A stretch of DNA of 64,000 nucleotides. Source: Plotosus lineatus (lineage: Eukaryota; Chordata; Actinopteri; Siluriformes; Plotosidae). The DNA is taken from positions 28,583,501 through 28,647,500 of the forward strand of contig CM045733.1 of NCBI GenBank assembly GCA_024760905.1, written 5' to 3'. Positions 30,855 to 42,521 of this stretch are shown here, in pieces; positions within the stretch are counted from its first letter, which is position 1, and each line of letters opens with the position of its first letter. Both the position numbers and the translations under genes were made by a program. Below the pieces are notes generated by a model. It did not search any database and was not told the DNA's origin. It worked only from the letters and a program-made list of their open reading frames with translations.

Positions 30855-32985
30855 ACCAGCAAAATGCACTACTAAACGCTGGAGTTTGCTCCGGGGGAGT
30901 AACCCCGACGCCTGCCTTAGGCGGCGTCATATGAGGTGAGGAAAAGCCTCTGGGACCCCCACTCCATGATGGGGGTGAAATCCTGGAGCAACCAGGTCGG
31001 GCGTGTTAGGGTGAGTGATGCAGGCGGTGGGTGCAAAGGTGTTGGACACCAGCTGCTTTTGGTCGCCTCGGTTGAATCTGAGGCGGTCGGTCTGGGTCGG
31101 CGCATGGAACGTGACTTCCCTGCGGGACGACTCTCACCTGCCTCTGGTATCACGGGAGCTTAGTCTGCTTGGCATCGGCATTGCGGGCCTCTCTGAGGTG
31201 CAGAGGACTGGGTCCGGCGAGACAGGTGTTGGTAGGTACACCTACTACAGGTCTGGCTGGGCCGACAGTCTTCACACTCAAGGAGTTACCGTCGCCATCA
31301 CTGATCAATTGGCTCCTTTGGTATCGGCGGTGGTCCCAGTCAACAAGCGTATTATGCGACTGAGGGTGACTCACACAGTGGGGACACTCTATCGTCTCAG
31401 TGTATGCTCTGACCGGGGTAAGTGATCGATCTATGAAGGAAACCTATGATCAGCTCAACTCGGTGGTGTTGGGGGTTCCGGGAAGGGACACCCTGATCAT
31501 ACTGGGGGACTTCAATGCGACCACTGGCACTAACCGGGATGGCTACGAAGCATGTGTCGGTCCCCACGGCTCTGGACGCCACGATGAAAGCGTCTTCATG
31601 CTTCTTGGCTTTGCAAAAAGTTGGGGCATAAGGATTGCTGGCTCGTGGTTCCAGAGATCGGATCTGCGAAGCTGGACTTGGTACTCCAACGACAGCGTCA
31701 CTAGGAAGGAGATCAACCATGTTCTCGGAGGGAAGTCGCTAGCGGCTGGTCCAGAACTGCCATGTCTTCAGAAGTGCCTAGCTATTCTCGGGAGACCACG
31801 GGCTTCTGGTGGCGACTCTGAAGATCCGCTTCAGGCGCCTTGAGAAAGCCCTGGCTCATCAAATGCGATTTGACGTAAGCCGACTCAGGGACCCTGATGT
31901 GGCTTCGGAGTTCACCAGTAGGCTTGAGGAATCCCTGGAGGATCTGGACGCGGGTGCAGGCATGGAGGTTCTCTGGACTGGTTTCAGAGACTGCATCCTG
32001 GAGGTGTCCTGTGGCTGCATATCGGGGTCACCCAAACGACTGGGAATAGCCATCTCCTCCGACACCATCGACGTCATCGAGAGAGCGAGACAGGCTCGAC
32101 TCGACGGCAGAGTTGGTCTGGCCAGGGACCTGAAGCACGAAGCCGTGAAGGCGGTGCGAAGAGATCAGGAGGCTGCAGTCCGCGATCTCTGAGACTGTTG
32201 AGGGCCACTTGGATTCGAGTGACTCTCGCCCGGCTTACAGGGCATTGCAATGTTCCTCTCAGTCCACATCGCGATGTCAGACGGTGAAAGCTGCAGACGG
32301 TAGTGTCCTTACTGAAGAATCAGAAGTGAGGACTCGTTGGGCCGAGTACTTTGTGGAGTTGTATCGTGCTGACCCTCCCGCCCGGAGCCTGGCCGTTGGG
32401 GATGCTGAAACTCTTGTTGGCGACCCTCCCCCAGGCTGTGACCCACCAACTCTTGAGGAAACTCGAAGAGCGGTGTGGCGCTTGGCGGATGGAAAATCTG
32501 CTGGAGTTTGTGGTATCCACGTGGAAATGCTGAAGGCGGGACGTGAGGCCATCCTCAGGTGGCTGTTCGTTCTTGTGTGCTCCGTGTGGAGCACTGGTGT
32601 TATCCCACTGACTGGAAACGGGGCATCATTGTCCCGATCTGGAAGGGGAAGGGTGATACCCGAGAATGCAACAGTTACTGAGGGGTTACTCTCCTCTCAG
32701 TTCCGGGCAAGATTTTCACACGGATTCTACTGGACAGGATCCGACAGCCGCTTCTAGCGCACCAGCACCCTGAACAGCCGGGTTTACACCAAAGATGTCT
32801 ACCGTTGACCGCATACTGGCGCTCCGCGTCCTATCGGAGTGCTTGAAGGAGTTTAATAGGGGGTTCCTTGCCGCCTATATAGATTTTTGCCAGGAGACGG
32901 CCGGATGAGTGGAGGCGGCTGGTGGATGCAGCGAAGTGCCGTCCCGGCGCATGCCCTCATACCTTACCTGACCTGGGGTCAGGAT
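30855..32985 (+). mobile_element. APE-type LINE with internal RT deletion
   Basis: A further LINE family, distinct from the RTE-like one. It opens with GGAGTAACCCCGACGCCTGC and carries an endonuclease, linker and RT start. Then at about 32888 the RT (TVDRILALRVL, LAAYIDF) is joined directly to DNA encoding the far C-terminus (CCGGATGAGTGGAGGCGGCT, GGTGGATGCAGCG). Roughly half of the element is therefore missing. The 3' end lies near 32985. Confidence 0.78.
31073..32757 (+). pseudogene. EN-RT relic of the 30.9-33 kb LINE
   Basis: Endonuclease: RSVWVGAWNVTSLRDDSHLP (~31085), GIGIAGLSEVQRTGSGET (~31170), YTYYRSGWADS, then IILGDFNATTGTNRDGYEAC (~31495), and RSWTWYSNDSVTRKEINHVL (~31668), the C-terminal EN signature. 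Linker 31809-32192 with ERARQARLDGRVGLARDLKH. RT start: WAEYFVELYRADPP (~32338), ADGKSAGVCGIHVEMLKAG (~32485). Frames shift near 31400, 31740, 32190 and 32600. Confidence 0.78.
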
Positions 32986-32999
32986 CATTAGGGAGAGTT

Positions 33000-33325
33000 T
33001 TGCCCAGTGTGGGGGCCCAGAGAGCCACAGACACTATGGGGAGAAACTTTGGTGTTGATATATCCATTCATTGGCTTGGCTGGAGTTCTACATAACTCTC
33101 TCACACACAAAGACTCCTGATCAATGATTGTTACCAGACTTTATCACCTTACTTGTGGACTACTGTAACAGAGCCCCCCCCCATTAATAAATTAATTTTA
33201 ATAATGTACAATAAACCTACAGACTGCTTAACTAAGCACTGTGTTTTGTATACGTGTATTGTTTTGACTTTATTTTCTACTTATTAAAATGATGCTGTAC
33301 TGGAGATACAAATACCCGTTTTTAA
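33000..33325. other. No gene recognised
   Basis: AT-rich spacer after the LINE end. Confidence 0.4.
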
Positions 33326-33482
33326 TATTCATTCATTCATTTTCCGAACCTCTTAAACTTAATTAGGGTTGTGGGGAGGCTGGAAGCCATCTCAGCCGAA
33401 TCTGAGCAAGTGCAAGGCCATCGCAACATCACTCACAAAACCTTGCACACTCACACCTAAGGGGGATTTGGAACAGCCTTTT
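33326..33482 (-). repeat. L2-type 3' end with CATT repeat
   Basis: Antisense: ATTCATTCATTCATTTTCCG, 'gtggggaggctggaagccatc', 'cacctaagggggatttgg'. It abuts a Tc1 end. Confidence 0.65.
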
Positions 33483-33485
33483 CCT

Positions 33486-33711
33486 ACTTTGGCAGAGGGT
33501 TCAGTTAATTATTTCTCCCCCTTCTGTCATTGTTTGCATGCTATCCTCATTAAAATATGAAAACCTATAAATGTTTGGGTGGCTTTAGTTAAAGCAGACA
33601 CTGTTTTTTTCATCTGTGTGACTTTGACAAAGATCAGATCACATTTGATGGTGATTTTATGCAGAAAATGTGAGAAATTCCAAAAGGTTCAGATCCTTTT
33701 TCATACCACTG
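33486..33711 (+). mobile_element. Isolated Tc1 terminal repeat
   Basis: GGCAGAGGGTTCAGTTAATT to ...TTCATACCACTG followed by TA; the right-hand inverted repeat of a Tc1 like 8842-10442. The transposase region is absent. The start abuts the L2 scrap. Confidence 0.88.
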
Positions 33712-34103
33712 TATTTATATATTACACATATTACGCTGCATTGGGGGTTGCAGGGTAATCCATTGACAATAGTGCATGAACCTTTTGGATGGGTTTGACT
33801 TTGGGATTAGTAATCCAGCACCATAGCACCGGGCCACCATTGCTGTAAGCATATTTAACTTAAAATTGATATACTGTGCTTTAAAATTGGAAACCATTTA
33901 GAACACAACTATTTCCTTCCTGTAATAAACTTAAGTTAACCAGTGATAACACTGTTAGCTCTGTCCAAACAACTGCTGTCACTTACTCCATTCCAGGAAT
34001 GTCACTAAAAGTCAGACATACCCCCAAAATATGCAAATACATGAGTCGAATACATTATTAACAATTGAACAATTGAATAATTGAAACAATTAGAAGAAAA
34101 AAA
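33712..34103 (-). repeat. Repeat X, inverted copy of 8443-8840
   Basis: Its reverse complement reads the same as 8443-8840 apart from the cytosine run near 33742. Like that copy it sits next to a Tc1 terminus. Confidence 0.88.
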
Positions 34104-34109
34104 TGAACA

Positions 34110-34685
34110 AAAGAGAGAAGGAGGTTAGAGTTATTCAAGTTATTTTAAGTGGTTTAGTCAATGAACCAAAATTATTTGTAGAAAAAAAATCTATTTCCTC
34201 AGGACTTTAGGTGAGTAATTGCATTTTTAATGGAAGTATATGGAACCAAAAATCTATAACCTGTCCCTAGCGGATCCTGGTGGTACTGTTCTTTAAGAGA
34301 CTTTTGGGCTGGCTTTATCTCCAAGTTCGGATCGTTGCCGCCTGAGTGATTGTCTACCTTTATAAAAGCTTGGGTAGTGGAAACACAGCAAAGACAAGGA
34401 TTTGGACACATGCAAGAGCAAAGATGCAGACAAGGGTACAGTTTCATTACACAGACATGCAAGAGAAAAGAACAATCAATGAAAGTATTGAAAACTGAGC
34501 TTGTGCTTAAATCTCCATGCTTCCAGCAGTCCAGTCAGAGTTTGAGGCTTGTTCACTCTAGGTCCTGGGGCTAAAGATACACTAACAGATTTGGCGAATG
34601 CAGAGGTAATTGTTTAATACATGTCTAGCCTTCTTATTGAGCCTTGAAGCCTTCAATTTTGATCTTTTCATGTCATGGTCAAAAG
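34110..34685. other. No gene recognised
   Basis: AT-rich with short frames; nothing identifiable. Confidence 0.35.
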
Positions 34686-35398
34686 ACAATGAAAAGCAGT
34701 GGTGGCTTAGTGGTTAAGGCAATGGGTTACTGAACTGAAGGTCAGTGGTTTAATCCTTACTACCATGTTTCCCCAAAAATAAGACAGGGTTTATATTAAT
34801 TTTCATACCGAAATATGATACTAGGGCTTATTTTTAGGTGATGTATTTTACATTTTTCTCTATTACATGGCTTATAATATATCTTTGTCTTTTATATTCT
34901 TATTTTGTTATATTTCTTTATTTTTTAAATATTTTAACCAGAACCGAATTGAGCGATTTTTATGGACGCAAGTGTATGTCCTCGTTTTAAAGCAGTCGCT
35001 GACGCCTCATCGAGCAAGGATTGATGCTTTGACAGTGTACCTTAGGTAAAGTTGCCTAATAGATGAGTCAGCACTTTCACCTAGAGCCTTAGATTGAGCA
35101 AGTAGCAGGCCAATGAATTGTCCCCAATACCTTCATGCGCCATCTTGGACGGCAAGCGTGATCCAGAACACAGACACACACAATTCACTAAGCATAGCTT
35201 CAACAACCAATAATGACAGCAAAAGCAAAATATGCGAGAGTGTTGAAGGCAAAAGCAACGACACTATAATATTGTCAGAAGTTGTCAATCATCTGACAGG
35301 TGACCAGGGGGCGAGGCATATGAGTAAAATAAAGCAGCTGTGGATTGCCGATCCATATCTAATGATGCAGTCAATTTTTAGAATGTCAATGTGTTAGA

Positions 35399-35592
35399 AT
35401 GCGACTATTCTTCCCTTCCTGCTTGGATCTTTGTACATATCTTGTTCACGGCCCATCTCCATTTACTGGCAAAGAGTTAAAAGCTTACAAATTGATGGAA
35501 GCTTATAAGTATTTTGTTGCCGGATTTGTAAGCTGTATGCAACAATGGGAGCTAGGAACCGGGAAGAGAGACTACCACCTCATAACGGCTAA
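35399..35592 (+). pseudogene. ISL2EU second-protein fragment
   Basis: Encodes LCTYLVHGPSPFTGKELKAY, KLMEAYKYFVAGFV and WELGTGK. From memory this resembles the 'PSPYTxExLKAYKSLEAYNYFVSGWV' region upstream of the SWIM and YqaJ domains of ISL2EU-associated proteins. A plausible splice donor, AAG|GTGCGT, falls at about 35592. The remainder is deleted. Confidence 0.6.
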
Positions 35593-35644
35593 GGTGCGTG
35601 TTCTATTCCAAATAAACCAACACAAACAAGCGCTGTATATTAAA

Positions 35645-35823
35645 ATAATGTATATTTACCTGATACAAAGTGTTCGCTGCATATTCTACTGTTTTCTGTC
35701 GGATTCCAGTCTTTCCTATTTATCGCTGTGGTCCACTTGGCTTTTCTACTGGTCAGATGGAAAACGATAAAATGACAGTGCAGGCTTACTCCTCTGTATA
35801 TTTGCACAGCCAACAGTGCAACA
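35645..35823 (-). pseudogene. THAP domain, frameshifted
   Basis: On the minus strand from 35823 one frame reads CCTVGCANIQRSKPALSFYR and FPSDQ, the N-terminal zinc ligands and FxxFP of a THAP domain. After a frameshift near 35757 the next frame gives KAKWTTAINRKDWNPTENSR and ICSEHFVSG, with the conserved Trp and C-x2-H ligands. THAP zinc fingers bind transposon ends in P-element and some Harbinger/ISL2EU transposases. The catalytic DDE part is absent. Confidence 0.72.
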
Positions 35824-36134
35824 CGATATTTTAAAATGCTTAGCAATGTTGAATGAGCGAGCGCCATCTGGATCATGCCGTCCAATATGGCATGTAAACA
35901 TAAGTCATGTGACGTCACGCTTTCAACTTTTGCTTATTTTAAGGGGAGGGCCTATATCAAAATGGTCTTCTAAAATCACGCTAGGTCTTATTTTGAGGGA
36001 AACATGGTATCACTGTTGAACCCTAAGGGAAGCTTCAGCAAGGCCCTTGACCCTCAATTGCTAAACTGTATAAAATGACAATTGTAAGTTGCTAGATAAG
36101 AGTGGCTGTCAAAATGCTTTAAATGTAAAATAAT

Positions 36135-37110
36135 TGATGTGTGTTATTTTGTTTTGTATAAAACAAGTTGTCATTTCCACAAGCAAATCACATGTCCATT
36201 TCACATCTAATAATACACCAGCCTAAATGCCAGCCTCTATTGGTCACCATCAAACTTGGTCACCACACAATTTATTTCTATTGGATAATTTTCCAACTTT
36301 AAAATCTTTATTGTCCAGCATTGATTCTGTAATATGTTTTTAGACTACTTTTTCCCCCTGTGCTACTTTGTGTGGAGTATGCCTTTGCATTAAAAAAAAT
36401 GCAAACACTTATGCCTGTTAATTCAGTTCTCAACAATGAGCCAAGTGTATCAAAGTGCCTCTGCTTACAGACAGAAAACTTGTCATCTACCTGTCAGCAG
36501 GTTCTGATTATCTATGTCATACCACGAGGCAGCAGAGAGTGAGATGGGTGCACTTTACAGATCAAATGCATTTTAACAAAGATTAAGTAGACAAAATGAA
36601 ATACACAGTCCAACAATGTATCCTTGTGACAAGCAAAGTTTAGGCAATCGGGCAGATAGTACATCAAAGGAAAAGCAGATACAAGTGACATTAGACAGGT
36701 GAGAACCATATACAGATGTTTAATGTCACAGGTAAAGCAAAAAGAATTATAAACAGCTGTTATAACAAATTAAGTTATACACAGAATAACGACACATGAA
36801 GTAAAGAGCTTGGCACACACTAGCAATAAACACTGTGGCAATCCTTCATGAGGTGTGCATGTGAAATCAGTGCTTATGTAGTATAAGTGTGATCGCAGGT
36901 GAGTGGATGCAGGTGTTGTTCTAGATTATGTAATGTACATTCCAAAAGTCTAGTGACTGAGAAAAAAAAAAAAAATGGTGACAGATGCTGAGAAGTAGTA
37001 CAAAGACTGAATTAAGTTTAAAAAAAAAAAAAACTGTGCCATTCTATACACAAATAATATTCAACATTAAATTTTATTATAATCACTAAATAAGTAACAC
37101 ACACCATACA
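36135..37110. other. No gene recognised
   Basis: AT-rich, with poly-A runs at 36962-36974 and 37020-37033. Short frames only. Confidence 0.4.
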
Positions 37111-37117
37111 GAGAGCA

Positions 37118-37590
37118 AACCTGAAATCACTCAGCTATCAGCGCGCAAGAGGAGCTCCGTGCTTGACACTGTTTTTCCCTCACCACTACGGTGAACACGA
37201 TTTTGCCACAACCTAGTATTTCCCCTGAGCTCAATAAAAGTCTTTGTTTCATCGTACTTGGTCTCCTGCATTTTTGGACCCGACTGATATGCTCTCGGTG
37301 TCACAGGAAGATCATCCAGTGAACCGAAAAAGAAAAATGATGACAGCTTCTAGATTTATTAAAAGAAGGGTGAAGGTTTGCGTCTGTAGCTCGCCACTAT
37401 GGTGTTAACGAGTCGAGTGTGCACTACATTAAGTAGGAAGAAAAAATATGCATATCGGACCCAAAGATGCAGGAGACCAAGTATGATGAAACAAAGACTG
37501 TTATTGGTAAAAGTGGTGAGGGAAAAACAGTGTCAAGCATGGAGCTCCTCTAGCGCGCTGATGGTTGAGTGAATTGCTCTCTGGATTTTG
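37118..37590. repeat. Inverted LTR-like repeat
   Basis: Two arms face each other. Left: CACTCAGCTATCAGCGCGC, GCTTGACACTGTTTTTCCCT, CTTTGTTTCATCGTACTTGG, TCTCCTGCATTTTTGGACCC. Right, in inverse: GGACCCAAAGATGCAGGAGA, CCAAGTATGATGAAACAAAG, GAGGGAAAAACAGTGTCAAG, TAGCGCGCTGATGGTTGAGT. The left arm has CTCAATAAAAGTC, as in the end of a retroviral LTR. The spacer is about 130 bases. Confidence 0.7.
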
Positions 37591-37599
37591 CCTGTGGGT

Positions 37600-38025
37600 A
37601 ACAGCCATGCCCCTCACCAGCGCATGCAGAGAGAAAGACGTTAAACACGGACAACTAGCACAAACCATAACAGTAACAGTGCAATAAAGCCATTGTGAAA
37701 ATGGAAAATGCCTTATCGTTGTGCATTATGGACTGCCACAAAAATAATGTAAGTTTGGACACGAACATGATACGTACTACTGTAAAGCAAAGGCTCTGGA
37801 GGCACTGACAAGCCCCAATCAAGCACCAGTGCCGCCACCGAGTCTTCTCCATGACATGGCTGTGGATTTGTTATTTATAAGGTTTGGTATACAGTATTAT
37901 ATAGTTATTGTCATTATAAGGTGTATAATTTATTTCTATTAATACATGTTGCCTGTATGACATCAACATGCATAGAACACTTTAAAATTAACTTCTATAT
38001 AAATTTTATCTAATATATAGCTGGG
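37600..38025. other. No gene recognised
   Basis: AT-rich; no coding evidence. Confidence 0.35.
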
Positions 38026-38029
38026 TGTG

Positions 38030-38135
38030 TTCCCTTAAGAAGTGGCAGAAGTCATTTCACGGTTTTTCACATATCGCAGAGAGGGCTGGTCCCCATTAAC
38101 TGTGAAATAAGGGGGATTACTCTAGATCACAATAT
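38030..38135. mobile_element. Pogo/Tigger-like end scrap
   Basis: 'cacggtttttcacatatcgc', 'ggctggtccccattaactgtg', 'ggggattactctag' resembles the end of pogo-group elements ('gtccccattaaccgcgataagcgagggattactgta'). Confidence 0.4.
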
Positions 38136-38139
38136 GATT

Positions 38140-40245
38140 GCTCTGTCCTGTGCTCTGTCCCAACTTTGACTCAAGGTGGATAATCACAGGGCAGTAAAAT
38201 GTCCCTCCCAAATGCGGTCAATGTATTAATGTTAAAAAAAAAAAAAAGAATAAATCTCTCAGTAAACATAAATCTAAGGCAAATGGGGGGGTATGAAAAT
38301 ATGAAGTGTGCAGGAGAGAGAGAATGTGTGTGTATCGCCTGTGAGTGCTGTGGTTCAAGCTTCATTACAGTGGCCATTTTCCACACACTTCTGATCCCAC
38401 AACTGAGAACCAAGAGCGAACGAGAGGGTCATTGATTGCTATAGCTTTTTGGACAGATGTGGGCTAAAGCGGCCGAGGAGAGAATCCTTTTGTGTTTTTC
38501 ATCACAGCTTCATTCAGAGCCCTTCCCTATCATGGAAACTGATATTTGCAGCATGAAAGAGAATTTAACTTCAATACTGTACATGTAAGACAAATATGTT
38601 CCGTAGCCAATTGGTATCATTTTGGCTGTCTGGAACCTTTTCTGGCATTTCTGTTAAACCTTTTCCCTTGCCTGTGTGAGTTAACAGTTAAGAAGGTTGT
38701 TTGTTTAAATTGGATGGTTGACTGGGGACTCTGTGTGGATTACCCCATGCTTGCAGTTGCATGGGTCTGTTTCAGCTATTCCAGTTTCATTTTAACACTT
38801 CAAAGACAAGACTTTTCTAAGATCTCTATGTGCGAATGTGTGTGAATAGTTAAATGATTAATTGTCTTTGTTAGCCCTGCAACAGTGTTATAGATAAAAG
38901 TTCATTCTTATTTGGAGATGAATGGCTGATAACAATAAAATGTTGGGTTGGGAGTGAACATGAGGAGTCTGCAGCCAATATCGTCAACCAAATCAGTGAC
39001 TATCAGTTATTGTCAGCAAGTAATCCACCTGTTGTGGACAAGAAGCTAGCTTTTTGAAACCTGCTTCCAAAAGATGGAAGATTACACACAGTAATTTACT
39101 AAATGGTAACTCTCGCCAGCTATCTGAAATTATATTGCGGACAGCCTGACTGTTGTTGTCGATCACATAGTCAAAGATAGTTGGAGACTTTGTTGCAGAC
39201 AGTCTCATACCTAGTGGCTGACCATCAGAGATTTTCAACTGGATAGAGATGTGTTGGTTTTCAAACCAAAACCGAATCTCCATTAGGGGAAAAAAAAAAC
39301 CTACATGCTTTTTAATTTTTTAATTTTTTTTTTTTTGTATTTTTAGTTTAACTGGTTTTCATGTTAATTAATGTTAGTACCAACTAGGACAAGGACAACA
39401 CAGACATCCATGATAAATTGTGACTACGCATGGGTCTAGCTGTGCTTCATGTAAAAAGAATGTGCTGCTTTTTATCCGGCATAATATAAGGTCGGGCTTT
39501 TAGGAGATGTGCTGGTGAAGGACTGCAATTAAACCCACATTTATATTTGAAAACTGTCACTTATTTTAATTAGTTAACAGTTTATAAATATCATCAACAT
39601 ATCATCTGTCAGGAAAAGTCAGACCCACCTGCCCAAGTTTGGACATATGCCAGTAGAAAAAAGGTCCCCTCTATATTATCCTTAGCAAATATCCAGTTAA
39701 CTCTGTTATCATTAACACTTAATAAAATAAAGAACATTACCACAATCAGATGAGAAGAGGCAAAATAATCCTTTCTTCTAAGATAGCAAATGGACAGGTT
39801 GGAAGAAGGTTGTCAATTACAGCAGGCAAACAGATATCCGACTGTCCCTAACCTACCAACATCCGTGCATGGTCAATTGCTAGCGATCAGACAACTCTCT
39901 TAGTCACAGACTATCTGCATCCAAAACTGCAACTGCAATGTCTTATATATTCCCCTGCTTATATAGTCTTTAAGTGCTGAGTCAGCCCTTCCAGCTGAAA
40001 TCAATTTCCTCTAATATTTGCACTTTTGGATTGGCGCTTTCTTCTTAATTTGCATATCTTTGTCTGACTTCCCTTACTTTCCTGTTTCTCTCTTAATGTG
40101 ATGTCATCTGCCCCCAGTGACATCATCTTTTTTTTTTAATTTCCTCTTATTTTTGGCCAATTTTGGGTGATTTTTTTTTATAAAATAGATGCTTGATCAA
40201 CAGCACATTCTTTCTGGTTCAATTTATTTGCTGGAGTTTGCTTGA
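38140..40245. other. No gene recognised
   Basis: About 2 kb of AT-rich DNA with mononucleotide runs (38234-38247, 39326-39337). Short frames (for example 38546-38845) lack recognisable protein features. Confidence 0.35.
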
Positions 40246-40249
40246 CCTG

Positions 40250-41042
40250 CTGTTATTGATCGGGACAATTTATAAATATTTTTTAGTTACCCTTTGAATT
40301 AAAACCCTACACCGTAACAACAATTTAAATTAAATGATAGTAGAGAGAGACACAAAGGTAGTATTTAAGAATAAAAACTTGCATTAACAAAATAAAATAA
40401 AACTCACAACAATAATTACAAATATATACAAGATTAAAAATACTAAATTTCATCGTCAGGTAGAAACATATCCCAAACACAATTCAAATACAAAATTCAA
40501 GTGGTTAAACTCACAAGTCCCAATGATAATATGTACAGATAGTCCTGTCCGGCAAGCTGGCATGAAGCGAATCCTAATGTCGATGCCATCCCAGAGTAGG
40601 TGCCTGGAACCAGAAACGTCACGGTCCACTCTAAATGTTTTGTGCAGGGTCACCGCTGAACTTTTCTGTTTCCTCGCAAATCCTTTTTTCTCACAATTAT
40701 TTCCCTCTTGCAGTCCTCCTCCATGTCCAAGGTGCAGAGGGTTTAAATAGTGTCAATTCAGCTTCTCGAAAGTCCGAATCACGTGTTGATGCATGTTGGA
40801 GAAGTATCTCGCATCCTCTGTCAGTGAGGTAACGCTTTCGTCAGTCATTACATAGTCCTTCCAGAAAGATCCACCAGATTCGATTTTAAGTCCCGTGCAT
40901 TATTAACAGCCATATGTTACAGCTGCCATTCAAGTGTGTTATCTTTATCATTTACTTAAATTATCTGCCTTCAAATTAACATTAGTAAAGTACATATATA
41001 CATAACAAAATTAAGATTAATAATTTACAAATTTACATAACA
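40250..41042 (-). repeat. Putative gypsy 3' LTR (lower edge uncertain)
   Basis: On the minus strand a purine tract GAAGGGGGAGAG (41054-41043) is followed at 41042 by TGTTATGTAAATTTG, the expected PPT-LTR junction. The far edge is chosen only because ...AATAACA forms a short inverted terminus; no 5' LTR is available for comparison. Confidence 0.45.
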
Positions 41043-41182
41043 CTCTCCCCCTTCAAAAAAAAGTTTGAAAGTATTGAAAACTTTTTAAAGATGGACACTG
41101 TCAAGGGAGAAACAATAAGCATCATTACACAGTGATACACTTTCTATAATGTTGACAATACATTTTACTTGTCCTGACACAA

Positions 41183-42486
41183 TCAGCTGACTCTAGAAAG
41201 AGCATCGGCAATCACATTGTCTTTGTGCTTGTTGTGGTTGATATTGACATTAAACTTTTGCAAGGACAAAGTCCATCTCATTAACCTCTGATTTTTGTTA
41301 TTCATTTTATGAAGAAATGTCAGAGCATTGTGATCAGTAAACACTTCAATGGGGTATGTGGTTGTTCCCAAATAAACTTCAAAGTGTTGCAATGACAACA
41401 ACAAAGCAAATGTTTCTTTTTCAGTAGTCGAATAATTTCACTGGTGTTTATCAAATTTCTTTGAAAAATAACAAACTGGATGATCAATGCAATCAGCATC
41501 TTCTTGAAACAATACAACACCTGCACCAATGTCACTTGCATCAATGGCGAGCTTGAAGGGTTTATAAAAATCTGGGGCTTTTAATACTGGAGCATTCATG
41601 AGTATGGCTTTTACCCTATCGAATGCAATTTGACAGCAGTCATTCCAATCGAATTTTGCCTTTTTAGCCAGTAAATTGGTAAGAGGGGCCACAACATCAG
41701 AAAAAGTTTTTTTCAGAATTTTCTGTAATAATCAGCCATACCCAAGAATCTCATAAGTTCCTTTTTTATTGGTAGGAACAGCAAAAGCTGCAATAGCTTT
41801 TACTTTTGCATGAACAGGTTGTACTTGGCCCTGTCCAACAACATGACCTAAGAACACAACATTTGATTTCGCAAAATCACATTTTGCAAGATTAACAGTC
41901 AATTTTGCCTGTGTAAGTCTCTTGAAGAAAGCACACATTCTCTTCATGTGGGTGTCCCAATCCTCTGAATGGTCGATGACATCGTTGATATAAGTCTCTA
42001 TGCCTTGAAGGCCGGACGTGGCATCATTCATGAGGCGTGGAAAAGTCGCTGGAGCATTCTTCAATCCAAATGGCATGACTTTAAATTGGTAAAGTCCATC
42101 GGGCGTAGAAAAAGCCGAAATCTTCTCACGCTCTGTCAATGGGACTTGATAATACCCCTTTAAAAGGTCAAATTTGTGATAAGTGTTGTCCGGTTTGGGT
42201 ACAAAGATACATGGCGAACTCCACTCACTATCACTTGGTTCGATAGTGTCATTTTCCAGCACATAGTCAATTTCTTTTTCGGAGAGATTCCAACTTGAGG
42301 GGATTCATTCGTTAAGGATGTTGTTTTACAGGTAAATGAATCACCAACATCAATATCATGATGAACTAAATCAGTATGACCAGGTACATCCGGAAACAAA
42401 TGTTCAAATTCATGAATAAGATTTGTCAATCCAACTTGTTGTTCTGGGGTAAGATGATCTACCTTTTCTTGAAAATTGGTTAACAC
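41183..42486 (-). pseudogene. Gypsy reverse transcriptase and RNase H
   Basis: From 42486 down: HLTPEQQVGLTNLIHEFEHL and FPDVPGHTDL, the usual lead-in to gypsy RT; then WSSPCIFVPKPDNT (~42210), DLLKGYYQVPLTEREK (~42160), FKVMPFGLKNAPATFPRLMN (~42080), and ETYINDVIDHSEDWDTH (~42000), where the YxDD box is degenerate (YINDV). RNase H: FKLAIDASDIGAGVVLFQED (~41555) and VFTDHNALTFLHKMNNKNQR (~41345), ending KDNVIADALSRVS at 41183, the classic gypsy RNase H terminus. Frames break near 42260, 41720 and 41440. Confidence 0.85.
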
Positions 42487-42521
42487 TTCTGAATTTTGAA
42501 GTCTGGGGCAAATCTTTTCAC

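Larger units (their letters stand above)
34763..36007. mobile_element. ISL2EU/Harbinger-like DNA transposon, deleted
   Basis: A 1.25-kb element with terminal inverted repeats (CCATGTTTCCCCAAAAATAA at left; the right end is the inverse of CCATGTTTCCCTCAAAATAA). It is flanked by TA, although the palindromic edge leaves the exact target ambiguous. It holds the start of a THAP domain on the minus strand near its right end, and on the plus strand a segment like the second, YqaJ-exonuclease/SWIM-type gene of ISL2EU elements. That two-gene content is why I favour ISL2EU. Most of both genes is gone, so it is non-autonomous. Confidence 0.7.
34692..36130 (+). mobile_element. tRNA/V-SINE-type SINE split by a DNA transposon
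   Basis: The head 34692-34762 is tRNA-like (GTGGCTTAGTGGTTAAGGCA, GGTCAGTGGTTTAATCC as a degenerate B box). The body and tail resume at 36008: CAGCAAGGCCCTTGACCCTC, then GTAAGTTGCTAGATAAGAGT and GGCTGTCAAAATGC. This is the 'ctggataagagcgtctgctaaatg' pattern shared by V-SINE and related fish SINEs. The interruption is the element at 34763-36007. Confidence 0.75.
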
